Assembly (NCBI GenBank): GCA_963580285.1
Contig: OY757015.1
Location: 129,114,188-129,178,187 of the forward strand
From: Lucinisca nassula
Taxonomy: Eukaryota; Mollusca; Bivalvia; Lucinida; Lucinidae
Direction: 5' to 3'
DNA: 64,000 nucleotides
The position numbers were made by a program, and so were the translations under genes. Shown here piece after piece: positions 52,353-62,928 of this stretch (position 1 is its first letter; every line of letters begins with the position of its first letter). The notes below the pieces were generated by a model. The model ran no database searches. It saw only the letters and a list, made by a program, of their open reading frames with translations, and had not been told where the DNA came from.

Positions 52353-54685
52353 ACAACACACCCTTATCCTGCTGAATAAATTTAGCCACACCCCCCAGTT
52401 GAATTTGAAATTGCAATCTGCACATTGCCCCCCCCCCCCCCAACCCCAATTAGTTTATCATCATCATCGTCAAAATGTTAAGCAATGAATCACTCCATCC
52501 CCATTAGTTAATAATCATCATCATCATCAAAATGTTAAGCAATAAATCACTCCCATCTATGTAGATTTTAAGCTCCTGTTAATTACGACCCCTACCTTTG
52601 TAACAGTGAATATCCAGACCAGATGGCTCCAGAAAATCCATGTAATCAGGATCTACCAGTTATGAAGAGAATAAAAACAAATCAATGGAGATGAAAATTA
52701 ATTTATTCAGCAAGATAAGGGTTATCCTGTTGAATAAATTAATTAAACATTTCCCAGCACTGACTATGTAGAGGGTGCTTCTATTCAGAGCTGAAACATG
52801 ACATTTGCTCACAAGATTAAGACATTTGCTCACAAGACAATTGCCCACAACCTAACCTTAGTGGGAAATTTCCCTTTTCCTGCAATATATGTTCTCAGTT
52901 TCAAAATATTGAGAAATATAATACTAGCAAATAAATTAGTAAGAAAACACACCTATTTAAATATATTGAAAATTTTACCACCAAAATAAAAAAAGAAAGT
53001 TTTCAGATAAAAAATTATGATGTTTTTCTCATTTTTTTTACTCAAACACATAGATTGTGGGTACTCATTAGAACCACCAACTCTAACAAACAAATAGATT
53101 GTGGGTACTTAATAATTTTTTATATATATATATATCATTTTTACAATATAAAAATGGGGTTTAAGGGGATCAAAATTATGTAGGCATGTTTTCGTGATGT
53201 AATTGAAAATGGTTGTGCTGTATCATTTCTAATGTTGTGCAGTGCATAAAATTCAAGCAGACTAAATTTACAAGTAATTAGATCGTTACTAACAGCTTCC
53301 AATATTTTCATTCATTTGCCATAATAAGATTTAATTAAGTTTTTTTTTTGTTACAATTTTAAACAAATCAACTGTTATCCTCAAAACTGTTACCTAACAG
53401 TAGCCAAACACTATAAAAAGAACAAAGAAAGAAAGTGTTATTTGATAATGGTTTAACTATTTGTATTTCAACTGTCTTTTCAGCTGAAACAATCTTGGAA
53501 AGCTGTAAATCCCCCAAAATAACATTAATATTTTGCTGTCAACCCATTTAGTACCGGAAAACCAAAAACGGGTACCTTGGCAAAAAGTGCAGGCCCAGAT
53601 CAGACGCTGCAGAACACGGCTTCTGATCAGGGCCTACAAAAGTTAAGCCATATTCCAAATCAATTCTGAAGAAAACACAACCTGACACCCCTTAATTTTG
53701 AAATAGCCTCCTGCTATATATAAGGAGGAAGATTCCAATTGGTACAAAAAGGGTTAATGCAGTGAAAAAAATTTGATACTCAATTATTATCCAAAACTCC
53801 AATATTTACTTGAACAAACATGCCATTTTTTTTTTTGCTGAAAAAAATGTGAGTAGCTGCATTATGGTGTTATTCATTGCTTAGCATTTTGATGATGATA
53901 ATAAACCTAACCAATGAATAGATTTTTTTTTTTTTTGCTTTTGCGAGATACAAGGATCCCAACATTTGCAAACAGTGTAGCTGCAGATGAGTCATCTACA
54001 AGGACCTGTTATGGGTCCGGGTCTATAGCCTTCATTGGTCCTAAAAGCATACATTCCTGAACTTGTTGAAATAAACAATCTATGGTAAAAGTATTAATGA
54101 ATATCTTTTGTTAAATTGATAGTTTGGCAATGAAGAAAAGACTTGCTCTTCCCCCACAACTCAGGGATATTTCTGGAAGGGGCCTTGTGCAAAATGGCCC
54201 ATAGCTGTTCCCCCCTTTGAAAAGCATGGGCCCATTTTATAATGTAGAGAGACAAGGATTAGCTTATCTGGACTAAATTTTCATATAGCATTGGTCAGAA
54301 AGGCCGATGTCGGAAATAGCCCTGCACTTCAAGACTGTTTTCATTATATGTACATGTGACATGTATGAAAACTGCATTGTGAATGTGTTCAGTGCAAATA
54401 AATCATTGTCAATCATTGTCAATCATTGTTTATTATGTAGTTAATACACATACCAGGAAATATACATGTCAAAGTACATTTGATCTGACAGAAAAAAGTG
54501 CATTTAAATGAACAAAGTACTGCAGTACAAGTGGAATAAGAATAAGTGGATTTCTTTAAATGTTAAATTAAACATTTTCTTGAAAAATACTTACCTAACC
54601 TACTGAAAAACAGGATATTTTATACAATATCATAATCCTTGAAAAAATTTATTTCTATAAAACAATTTACTTACATGAATGTTTT
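52353..54685. other. repeat debris between the two arms, no gene seen
   Basis: Contains a C14 run at 52427-52440, (ATC)n-rich stretches near 52455 and 52510, a decayed MITE A at 52570-52730, a decayed MITE C at 52940-53200 with (TA)n, a MITE E at 53541-53753 and AT-rich filler. No coding sequence supported. Confidence 0.5.
53541..53753 (-). mobile_element. MITE family E
   Basis: AACCCATTTAGTACCGGAAA on the left; TATATATAAGGAGGAAGATT and GGTACAAAAAGGG|TTAA on the right. The palindrome is GACGCTGCAGAACACGGCTT. The left TTAA is mutated to TCAA. Confidence 0.7.
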
Positions 54686-55750
54686 GGTCAGACAGGTAAA
54701 TGGTCAGAGAATTACACCCCAGCTGGTCCAAGTTGGACTACTTGGACTGGTCAAAGTCAGAGTGGCTAGAGGTTTAAGGTTTTCTTTCTTTGTTCATTTC
54801 TTTAAATGGGTGATTGAACATGTTAACCATGTTCTTCTCTGTGAAAAATACATCACAAAAAAAAACATGCCTATACAATCTTGACCCCCTTGAACCCCGC
54901 TTTTATATCGTACAATTGGGGTTTAAGGGGAAAAACATTATTTTTCTTATTTCTGCTAAAAATATAGATTGTGGGTACTTGATAGAACCACCTCGTCGAA
55001 GTGGTTCTATCAAGTTCCCACGATCTATATTTTGAGTAGAAATAAGAAAAAAAAAATCAGAATTTTCCATTTTTTCTTGGTTAAATTTTCAATACATTTG
55101 TATAGGTGTGTTTTCGTAATGGTATTTTTTTTTTTAGAGATCTGGTATACCAGGTGTAATTAACTCACACCCATACACCATGCAACATTATTTTGATCTT
55201 TCTCCTACCAAGTCATAAATGATTATGCAGATTTTTAGGGGTTTTTTTTAATATAAACAGTGAAGACCAAGATTTGACGCTGCAGAGCGTGGCGTCTGAT
55301 CAGAACCTCCTCTGTTTGCAAAAAGTTTAGTCATTTCCCAAATAAATCTTGAAGAAAACACAATCTGACAACCATAAATTTCGAAATGGACTTCTGCTAT
55401 ATATAAGGAGGAAGATTCCATTTGGTACTAAAATGGTTAAGCCATTTGATCATTAAATGAAAACATGTCTACTAAGACAAATATATTGAAAACAGAACCA
55501 ATTTTAAAAGAATGAAAAAAAAGAAGAATATGGTACATGTGTATTTTCCTTTATTTCTCAAAACAGAGATTGTGGTTACCACATCAGCAAGTATCAACAC
55601 CCCATGTCTTCAAACAGAAAAATCATGTGTACCCCAGTAACCCACATTTTTGCAATATTCAAGCAGAGTTTAAAGGGGTTGGAATTGCATAGTTATGTTT
55701 TTTTATAATGTTAAGCTTAATTCTACATACTGAGTCGTAATTGATATTAA

Positions 55751-55911
55751 CCCTTATCTTGCTGAATATTCATTTAAGCCACACCCATTTCTGTCTATCA
55801 ACCAATCAAATTACTTGATGTAATTTATTGCTACAAATTCATAAATTTAATGCCAAACAGTGTGGATCCTGATCAGATGATCTGGACCTACACTGTTTGC
55901 TAGGATAGGGG
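55751..55911. mobile_element. MITE family A, short palindrome
   Basis: TTAA at 55747-55750 and 55912-55915. The left end is CCCTTATCTTGCTG; the right end is a shortened AGGATAGGGG. The palindrome loop is reduced to GATCAGATGATCTGGACC. Confidence 0.7.
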
Positions 55912-56698
55912 TTAACATACATTTTATAGCAAAGATAGGGGTTAACATACATTTTATATTTATTATATTCATTAAAGCCCAGTTTTATAATTTTAAAATA
56001 ATGATGATAAGCAATTTAATTTTGTTAATTCTTATTTAAATTCCTTAAAGTGAAATTGCTTAAAATTACCTGTTAATTACCTTAAAAAAAAGGCTATTAA
56101 AGTGTTTATTCTGGGTAATTATATTTCATTGTCTATCATGGTCAGACAGGTAAATGGTCAGAGTTTTACACCCCAGCTGGTCAAAGTTGGACTTACTTTG
56201 ACCAGTCAAAGTCAGAGTGGCTAGAGGTTTAAGGTTTTCTTTCTTTGTTCGTTTCTTTAAATGGGTGATTGAACATGTCAACCATGTTCTTCTCTGTGAA
56301 AAATACATCACAAAAAAAACATTCCTATACAATCTTGACCCCCTTGAACCCCACTTTTATATAGTAAAACTGGGGTTTAAGGGGGGACACATTATATTTC
56401 TTATTTCTGCTAAAAATATAGATTGAGGGTACTTGATAAAACCACCTCATCGAAGTGGTTCTATCAAGTTCCCACAATCTATATTTTGAGTAGAAATAAG
56501 AAAAAAAATCAGAATTTTCCATTTTTTCTTGGTTAAATTTTCAATACATTTGTATAGGTGTGTTTTCGTAATGGTATTTTTTTTTTTAGAGATCTGGTAT
56601 ACCAGGTGTAATTAACTCACACCCATACACCATGCAACATTATTTTGATCTTTCTCCTACCAAGTCATAAATGATTATGCAGATTTTTAGGGTTTTTT

Positions 56699-58402
56699 TA
56701 GCTCACCTGAGCACGAAGTGCTCAAGGTGAGCTATTGTGATCGCCTTTTGTCCGGCGTCCGTCGTGCGTCGTGCGGTGTGCGTCGTGCGTCGTGCGTCGT
56801 GCGTCGTCAACAATTCACTTAAATGACATCTCCTCCTAAACCAGTGAATGGATTTCAAAATACTTTCATAGAAATGTTCCTTGGGTGACCCTCTACCAAA
56901 ATTGCTAAAATGGTTCCGCTCCACAGAACAAAATGGCCACCAGAGCTAAAAATAGAAAATCCTTTAAACGACATCTCCTCCTAGCCCTTTGGCCCGATTT
57001 CAAAATAATTTCACAGAAATGTTCCTTGGATGACCCTCTACCAAAATTGCTAAAATGGTTCCGCTCCGCTGAACAAAATGGCCACCAGAGCTAAAAATAG
57101 AAAAAACCTTTAAACGACATCTCCTCCTAGCCCTTTGGCCCGATTTCAAAATAATTTCACAGAAATGTTCCTTGGATGACCCTCTACCGAAATTGCTAAA
57201 ATGGTTCCGCTCCGCTGAACAAAATGGCCGCCAGAGGTAAAAATAGAAAAACCTTTAAATGACATCTCCTCCTAGCCCTTTGGCCTGATTTCAAAATAAT
57301 TTCACTGAAATGTTTCTTGGATGACCCTCTATCGAAATTGCTAAAATGGTTCTACTCCGCTGAACAAAATGGCCGCAAGAGCTAAAAATAGAAAAACCTT
57401 TAAACGACATCTCCTCCTAGCCCTTTGGTCCGATTTCAAAATAATTTCACAGAAATGTTCCTTGGATGACCCTCTACCAAAACTGCTAAAATGGTTCCGC
57501 TCCGCAGAACAAAATGGCCGCCAGAGCTAAAAATAGAAAAACCTTTAAACGACATCTCCTCCTAGCCCTTTGGCCCGATTTCAAAATAATTTCACAGAAA
57601 TGTTCCTTGGATGACCCTCTACCAAAATTGCTAAAATGGTTCCGCTCAGCTGAACAAAATGGCCGCCAGAGCTAAAAATAGAAAAACCTTTAAACGACAT
57701 CTCCTCCTAGCCCTTTGGCCCGATTTCAAAATAATTTCACAGAAATGTTTCTTGGATGACCCTCTGCCGAAATTGCTAAAATGGTTCCGCTCCGCTGAAC
57801 AAAATGGCCACAAGAGCTAAAAATAGAAAAAACCTTTAAACGACATCTCCTCCTAGCCCTTTGGTCTGATTTCAAAATAATTTCACAGACATGTTCCTTG
57901 GATGACCCTCTACCAAAATTGCTAAAATGGTTCCACTCCGCTGAAAAAAATGGCCGCCAGAGCTAAAAATAGAAAAACCTTTAAACGACATCTCCTCCTA
58001 GCCCTTTGGCCTGATTTCAAAATTATTTCACTGAAATGTTCCTTGGATGACCCTTTACAGAAATTGCTAAAATGGTTCCGCTCTACTGAACAAAATGGCC
58101 GCCAGAGCTAAAAATAGAAAAACCTTTAAACGACATCTCCTCCTAGCCCTTTGGCCCGATTTCAAAATAATTTCACTGAAATGTTCCTTGGATGACCCTT
58201 TACAGAAATTGCTAAAATGGTTCTGCTCAGCTGAACAAAATGGCCACCAGAGCTAAAAATAGAAATACCTTTAAGCAACATCTCCTCCTAGCCCTTTGGC
58301 CGGATTTCATATTATAGCCTGGGCCAATAATGGCTCTCCCAGGGCCCCACTTGATACCCTAAGGATCAGGTGAGCGATCCAGGGCCATCATGGCCCTCTT
58401 GT
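56699..58402 (+). mobile_element. Helitron-like element H10, ~11 units of ~147 bp
   Basis: The 5' hairpin AGCTCACCTGAGCACGAAGT...GGTGAGCT is followed by (GTCGTGC)n at 56755-56810. Highly uniform units have CGACATCTCCTCCTAGCCCT, TTTCAAAATAATTTCACAGA and GGTTCCGCTCCGCTGAAC. The end is AGGGCCATCATGGCCCT then CTTGTT. It interrupts a sequence that is continuous in the first tandem unit at about 55245-55255. Confidence 0.85.
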
Positions 58403-58916
58403 TTAATTTAAACAGTGAAGACCCAGATCAGATGCCGCAGAATGTTGCGTCTTATAAGAACCTCCTCTGTTTGCAAAAAGTTTAGCCATTTCCCAAATAA
58501 ATCTTGAAGAAAACACAATCTGACAACCCTAAATTTCGAAATGGACTTCTGCTATATATAAGGAGGAAGATTCCATTTGGTACTAAAATGGTTAAGCTAT
58601 TTGATTATTAAATGAAAACATGTCTACTAAGACAAATATATTGAAAACTGAACCAATTTTAAAAGAATGAAAAAAAAAGAAGAATATGGTACATGTGTAT
58701 TTTCCTTTATTTCTCAAAACAGAGATTGTGGTTACCACATCAGCAAGTATCAACACCCCATGTCTTCAAACAGAAAAATCATGTGTACCCCAGTAACCCA
58801 CATTTTTGCAATATTCAAGCAGAGTTTAAAGGGGTTGGAATTGCATAGTTAAGTTTTTTTATAATGTTAAGCTTAATTCTACATACTGAGTCTTAATTGA
58901 TATTAACCCTTATCTT

Positions 58917-59131
58917 GATGAATATTCATTTAAGCCACACCCATTTCTGTCTATCAACCAATCAAATTACTTGATGTAATTTATTGCTACAAATTCATAA
59001 ATTTAATGCCAAACAGTGTGGATCCTGATCAGATAATCTGGACCTATGCCAAACAGTGTGGATCCTGATCAGATAATCTGGACCTACACTGTTTGCAAAG
59101 ATAGGGGTTGTCGTGAACAGCAAGATAAGGG
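58917..59131. mobile_element. MITE family A with internal duplication
   Basis: TTAA at 58913-58916 and 59132-59135. ATGCCAAACAGTGTGGATCC occurs twice, ~40 bp apart, which lengthens this copy relative to the first tandem unit. Confidence 0.75.
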
Positions 59132-59448
59132 TTAACATACATTTTATATTTATTATGTTCATTTAAGCCCAGTTTTATAATTTTAAAATAATGATGATAA
59201 GCAATGAAATTTTTGTTAATTTTTTAAATTCCTAAAGTGAAATTGCTTAAAATTACCTGTTAATTACCTGCAAAAAAGGCTATTTAAGTGTTTATTCTGG
59301 GTGAATATATATCATTATCTATCATGGTCAGACAGGTAAATGGTCAGAGTTTTACACCCCAGTTGGTCCAAGTTGGACTACTTGGACTGGTCAAAGTCAG
59401 AGTGGTCAGAGTGATTTGGTCAAAGTATTACTCTCACCCTTCAATTAT

Positions 59449-59783
59449 GACCTTCACCATGAGACGACACGGTTGAATTATGGGTTATGCACATCATCTG
59501 ACCGAAGTTTAATGAAAATCCTTCCCGTGGTAAAGGAGATATGGAATGGACAAACATTTAAGGCTCAAACTTGTGATCTTCAACTGTGACCTTGATCTTC
59601 AGTCAGCATGGTTTATTGATAGGTTCTGCGCATCAGCTCACTGAGGGGAATAGTTGACTAAAGTTTAATGAAAATATAGATTTTAAATCGTCAAGAAAGT
59701 GTTATAAACAGACAGACAGACGGACAGATGAACAGAGATAAAGGCCATTCCTATAATCCCTGCTCTTATTCGCGTGGGGATTA
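59449..59783 (-). mobile_element. Helitron-like element H11, 5' half (minus strand)
   Basis: Continues the H11 array in phase from the break at 47027 (GACCTTCACCATGAGACGAC, AAGTTTAATGAAAATCCTTC). (CAGACAGACGGA)n microsatellite lies at 59708-59730. The 5' hairpin on the minus strand pairs AATCCCCACGCG with the CAGGGATTATAGG region. Confidence 0.7.
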
Positions 59784-60049
59784 CCTGCGCATACACTGTA
59801 ATTGTTTCAAGATGGTTAAATGAAACAATGCAGTAGATTTTATAAATCTTTACTAAACAAACACAAGAACCATCACAGTCGTTATCAGGGCCCTGCGGTA
59901 TCATGTTTGAAATTTGTTGTGGGGGTATGTGTATGTAAGGGGTTGCGGGCAAATTGGTAAAAACATTAAGACGTACAATAATAGTTTGTCTGTCATTACT
60001 GACAATGACCACTCTTAATCATATTTTGAAAAATGTTACTGTTTGTGTG
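59784..60049. other. no gene seen
   Basis: Nothing recognised; contains a CA/GT-rich patch near 59925. Confidence 0.35.
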
Positions 60050-62408
60050 TTCTAAAATGGCTGATGAGACCGAGACTAGCTCTGAACTGTCTGTTGCAGA
60101 TAGAGTAATAGAGGCTAGAGGAAGACGGCTCTGTTGGTGATGTCTCAGCTCTGGATTTCCGCTGTGCGCATTTCTGCTAAGCTTCACTGATTCTTTTTGC
60201 CTCGTATTTACTGGCACCCCTTCTGATGAGACCTCGCCACTTTGCTCTGTCCTGTGCAATTAGTTCCAACGACTCTGTTGGAAGTCCCCAAGGGAGGCTT
60301 TGAGGGTGTCCTTGTAGCGCTTCTTCTGACTGCCTTGGGAGCTTTGCCCATTTCTAGTTCTCCATTGAGAATTTTCTTTGGCAAACGTTCCTCAGTCATT
60401 CTGGTAACATATTAACTGTGCTAATTTTAGAAGAGTATGTACAATTTGCATCCCTGCCCTGTTCAGGACTTCTGTGTCTTGAACCCTGTCTTGCCACTTA
60501 ATCTGCAACAGTTTTCTGAGACGGCTTGTATGGAAGTGATTCAGTCTTTTGGCGTGACGTTGGTAAACTGTCCAAGTTTCACATGCATACAATAGTGTTG
60601 GTAGCACCAAAGCTCTGTAGACTTTCAGTTTTGTGTCAAAGTAGAAGTAAAACAAAGATCAGGAATCGATAAAATTAACTTACTCCACCCATCAAAGACA
60701 CCAAAGGGAAAGAAATACAAACATTAAGCAACCAGACCATAATGTAAACCTAAACAAAGGAAGGCCATAAGGACAGTTACTTTCCCACAAAATGGCCATA
60801 TGGCCATCCAAAATTAAAAGACACAAGTGATACACACAGTAAGTAACAAACAACAACATAAATAAATCGCCACAGAAGAACCGCCTTGGAACGGTCAGTG
60901 GAAAGATTTCCACTGGGGGGCTTAAATCGATTTTACGTGGCCACAATCCTCGCCCTTACTTCCGTCGCGATTTAGACAAATAATTTGTTCAGTCCGCATG
61001 AAGGCCTCCTAACTCATCAGTGCAACATCTCCGTGAACACAAAAGATCAAAGAACCACAGAGGTGAGACAACGGTGAGGACTCGACAGCAAGAAACCACT
61101 GAAATGCTGGAGCAAAAGAAAACCAACAGACTCCGATGGGCCCGACCAGCGACAGAGCATCAGGCACCAACCAACATTACCAAGAATTAGACCTCTCTAA
61201 TTCTCAATAAGCCTTTACGTTGGAGCCGTCATAGAATCTGAGGCCTGACCCACCGGCGTGCAATTAAAGAGGGAAGCAAAGTTGCCAACCGTGATTGGGT
61301 TAACTACCATGCATGCAGTCTGTCTTATAACATCCATGTTGTACCCAATCTTTTTATATCGAAGAATGATTTTACGAAATTTTACGAAGTCTGATTCCAT
61401 TTCGATCCCAGACACTACCACGTTGTCGGCAAATGCTGCACTAGCTTTGGTAATCCTGGCATTGAATTCATCATCAATGTGCACGGCTCTTGACAGTGTG
61501 CCCCCAAGGTATGTGAACTTGTCTAACACTTGCAATCTTTGACTTTTCACTGTAAGGCTTGCCAGGTGCTGGCTGATAGACTACCTCAGTCTTTTTTTAT
61601 GCTGATTGTGAGGTAGCTATTACAGGAGTGAAATACTTGATCTATGCCTTTTTGCATCTTCTCTTCTGTTGGTGCACCTTTTGCCATGTTATTAGCAAAG
61701 AGGAACTCATCTAGCACCTCTGCACCTTGGATTTGCCTTGCAACCTTGTGATATTTAAAAAAGCTTCCAATCAAAGAGATACCTAATAGGTATGCCATTG
61801 TCACCATCCTGGAAAGCATCTTTGAGCATGGCAGAAAACATCATGCTGAACAGTGTTGGGGCTAACACATTCTTGCTTCACTCTGTTTGTCAGAGGGAGT
61901 GGATCTGAAAACTCACCATCATTATGGACCCGTGCAAGCATACCATCGTGGAACTGCCTCACTATTGCTATGAACTTGGTTGGACATCCGAACTTCACCA
62001 TGATCTTCCACATGCCCTAATAGTGTCAAATGCTTTGGTGAAGTCAACCATGTGTAGTTCTTTGTTCTGTTCCTTGCATTTCTCTTGCAGCTGCCTTGCT
62101 GTGAAGATCATGCCAATTGGGCCTCTGTCTTTCCTGAGCCCAGGTAGAAGCCCTGACTGTTCAATGTGTTCATTCAGTCGGTTAAGTAACTTTCCCAGCC
62201 AATGACAGTAAAGAGATGGCACGGTGCATACAATGTGTAGTTCTTTGTTCTGTTCCTTGCATTTCTCTTGCAGCTGCCTTGCTGTGAAGATCATGCCAAT
62301 TGGGCCTCTGTCTTTCCTGAGCCCAGGTAGAAGCCCTGACTGTTCAATGTGTTCATTCAGTCGGTTAAGTAACTTTCCCAGCAAATGACAGTAAAGAGAT
62401 GGCACGGT
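60050..62408 (-). pseudogene. dead non-LTR retrotransposon reverse transcriptase (LINE)
   Basis: Minus-strand fragments lie in N-to-C order. At 62405-61995: LLNRLNEHIEQSGLLPG, DRGPIGMIFTARQLQEKC and motif A FTKAFDT. At 62013-61801: fingers/palm with FGCPTKFIAIVRQFHDGML and a motif B altered to VKQECV. At 61819-61586: the catalytic FADD-type box reads FLFANNMA. At 61550-61430: VLDKFTYLGGTLSRAV. At 60655-60210: thumb and C terminus (LPTLLYACETWTVYQRHAKR, EERLPKKILNGELE). Frames shift several times and a ~770-bp foreign block (60656-61430) splits it. Both catalytic Asp are replaced by Asn, so it is inactive. The clade is not assigned; the 5' end is truncated at 62408. Confidence 0.9.
60656..61430. 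other. foreign block inside the LINE
   Basis: It separates two parts of the reverse transcriptase that are normally ~20 residues apart. It contains GGAACGGTCAGTGGAAAGAT and TGAGACAACGGTGAGGACTC but nothing I can name. Target duplications were not resolved. Confidence 0.5.
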
Positions 62409-62409
62409 G
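62051..62409 (-). repeat. 183-bp in-frame tandem duplication within the LINE
   Basis: A segment beginning TGTGTAGTTCTTTGTTCTG recurs 183 bp later (62051 and 62234), nearly identical to its end at GATGGCACGGTGC. 183 bp is 61 codons, so the frame is kept. Confidence 0.9.
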
Positions 62410-62437
62410 CTCTGGTTTTCTTTGCCGGATCATTACA

Positions 62438-62483
62438 GGGTCACTGATGAGGCTTTATTAGCCGAAACTACGTAGTATGACCC
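62438..62483 (+). ncRNA. hammerhead ribozyme, copy 1
   Basis: Helix I pairs GGGTCA (62438-62443) with TGACCC (62478-62483). The core CTGATGA is at 62444-62450. Helix II is GGC/GCC (62451-62453 and 62461-62463) with loop TTTATTA. GAAA is at 62464-62467. Helix III is the self-complementary ACTAC/GTAGT (62467-62476). The cleavage triplet GTA ends at 62477. All invariant core bases are present. The loopless 5-bp helix III suggests activity as a dimer. Confidence 0.92.
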
Positions 62484-62820
62484 ATTTTCTTTCTTATGAA
62501 TGTTTTCATTGCTCTTAAAGGAACTCATTTTTGATTTTTATTTGCCTTCACTGCAGCTGGTGTTGTGCCGTGTGGCGGCCGTAAAACGTCTCCCCGTACA
62601 GCAACCATAGTGCAGTTTATATTTTACTTTTGGTCCTTTGAGATCAGCGAGAATATTCTGAGAAATCAGAAATACATTATTGGTTTAGACTCGTGTTCTG
62701 GACGGGCTTTTAATTATTTGGACCACATTTTGATTTATATCAGTCTTTGAATCTACTGCCTATTCGAAATTCGCAAAATTGCAGTATGTTTCCTCTGGTT
62801 TTCTTTGCCGGATCATTACA

Positions 62821-62866
62821 GGGTCACTGATGAGGCTTTATTAGCCGAAACTACGCAGTATGACCC
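62821..62866 (+). ncRNA. hammerhead ribozyme, copy 2
   Basis: Same fold as copy 1: helix I GGGTCA/TGACCC, CTGATGA at 62827-62833, helix II GGC-TTTATTA-GCC, GAAA at 62847-62850 and cleavage after the GTA ending at 62860. One difference (GCAGT in place of GTAGT) makes an A-C mismatch in self-paired helix III but still allows pairing with an unmutated partner copy (G-U/C-G not tested). Confidence 0.9.
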
Positions 62867-62928
62867 ATTTTCTTTCTTATGAATGTTTTCATTGCTCTTA
62901 AAGGAACTCATTTTTTATTTTGATTTGC

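Larger units (their letters stand above)
54686..59428 (+). repeat. right arm: ~1.46-kb tandem units, two full and one partial
   Basis: Unit heads (GGTCAGACAGGTAAATGGTC) are at 54686, 56140 and 59336. The first unit is 1,454 bp. The second is 3,196 bp but contains the 1.7-kb H10; without it, it is ~1,493 bp, the excess being a ~40-bp duplication at about 59008-59087. Each unit carries in order a MITE C (54849 and 56307), a MITE E remnant, a diverged MITE C and a MITE A. The arm ends GTGGTCAGAGTGATTTGGTC, inverted to the left arm start. Confidence 0.8.
47028..59439. mobile_element. 12.4-kb insertion with 9-bp target duplication
   Basis: TTCAATTAT is present at 47019-47027 and 59440-59448, and joining the flanks restores an intact H11 unit. 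The termini are weakly inverted: GGGTAGGTGTAATA on the left against GGGTGAGAGTAATA (reverse of the right end), 11 of 14 matching. A 9-bp duplication and GGG-type ends suggest a Mutator-like element. The interior is a pile of repeats, including the inverted arms at 48735-51180 and 54686-59428. No transposase is visible. Confidence 0.7.
62410..62928 (+). mobile_element. retrozyme-like or Penelope-LTR-like unit with two hammerhead ribozymes
   Basis: Direct repeats 62410-62545 and 62793-62927 (offset exactly 383 bp, few differences) each contain a full hammerhead ribozyme. The ~247-bp spacer between them is unrelated to either repeat. Cleavage at both sites would release a 383-nt RNA (62478-62860). 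This is the organisation of animal retrozymes and of Penelope-like element terminal repeats. No reverse transcriptase or GIY-YIG endonuclease of a Penelope element is present. The left boundary coincides with the truncated LINE end. Confidence 0.8.

Noticed and set aside
62410..62928. Direct repeats as LTRs of an LTR retrotransposon
   Set aside because: No TG...CA ends, primer-binding site or polypurine tract. The hammerhead in each repeat points to a retrozyme or Penelope-type terminal repeat.
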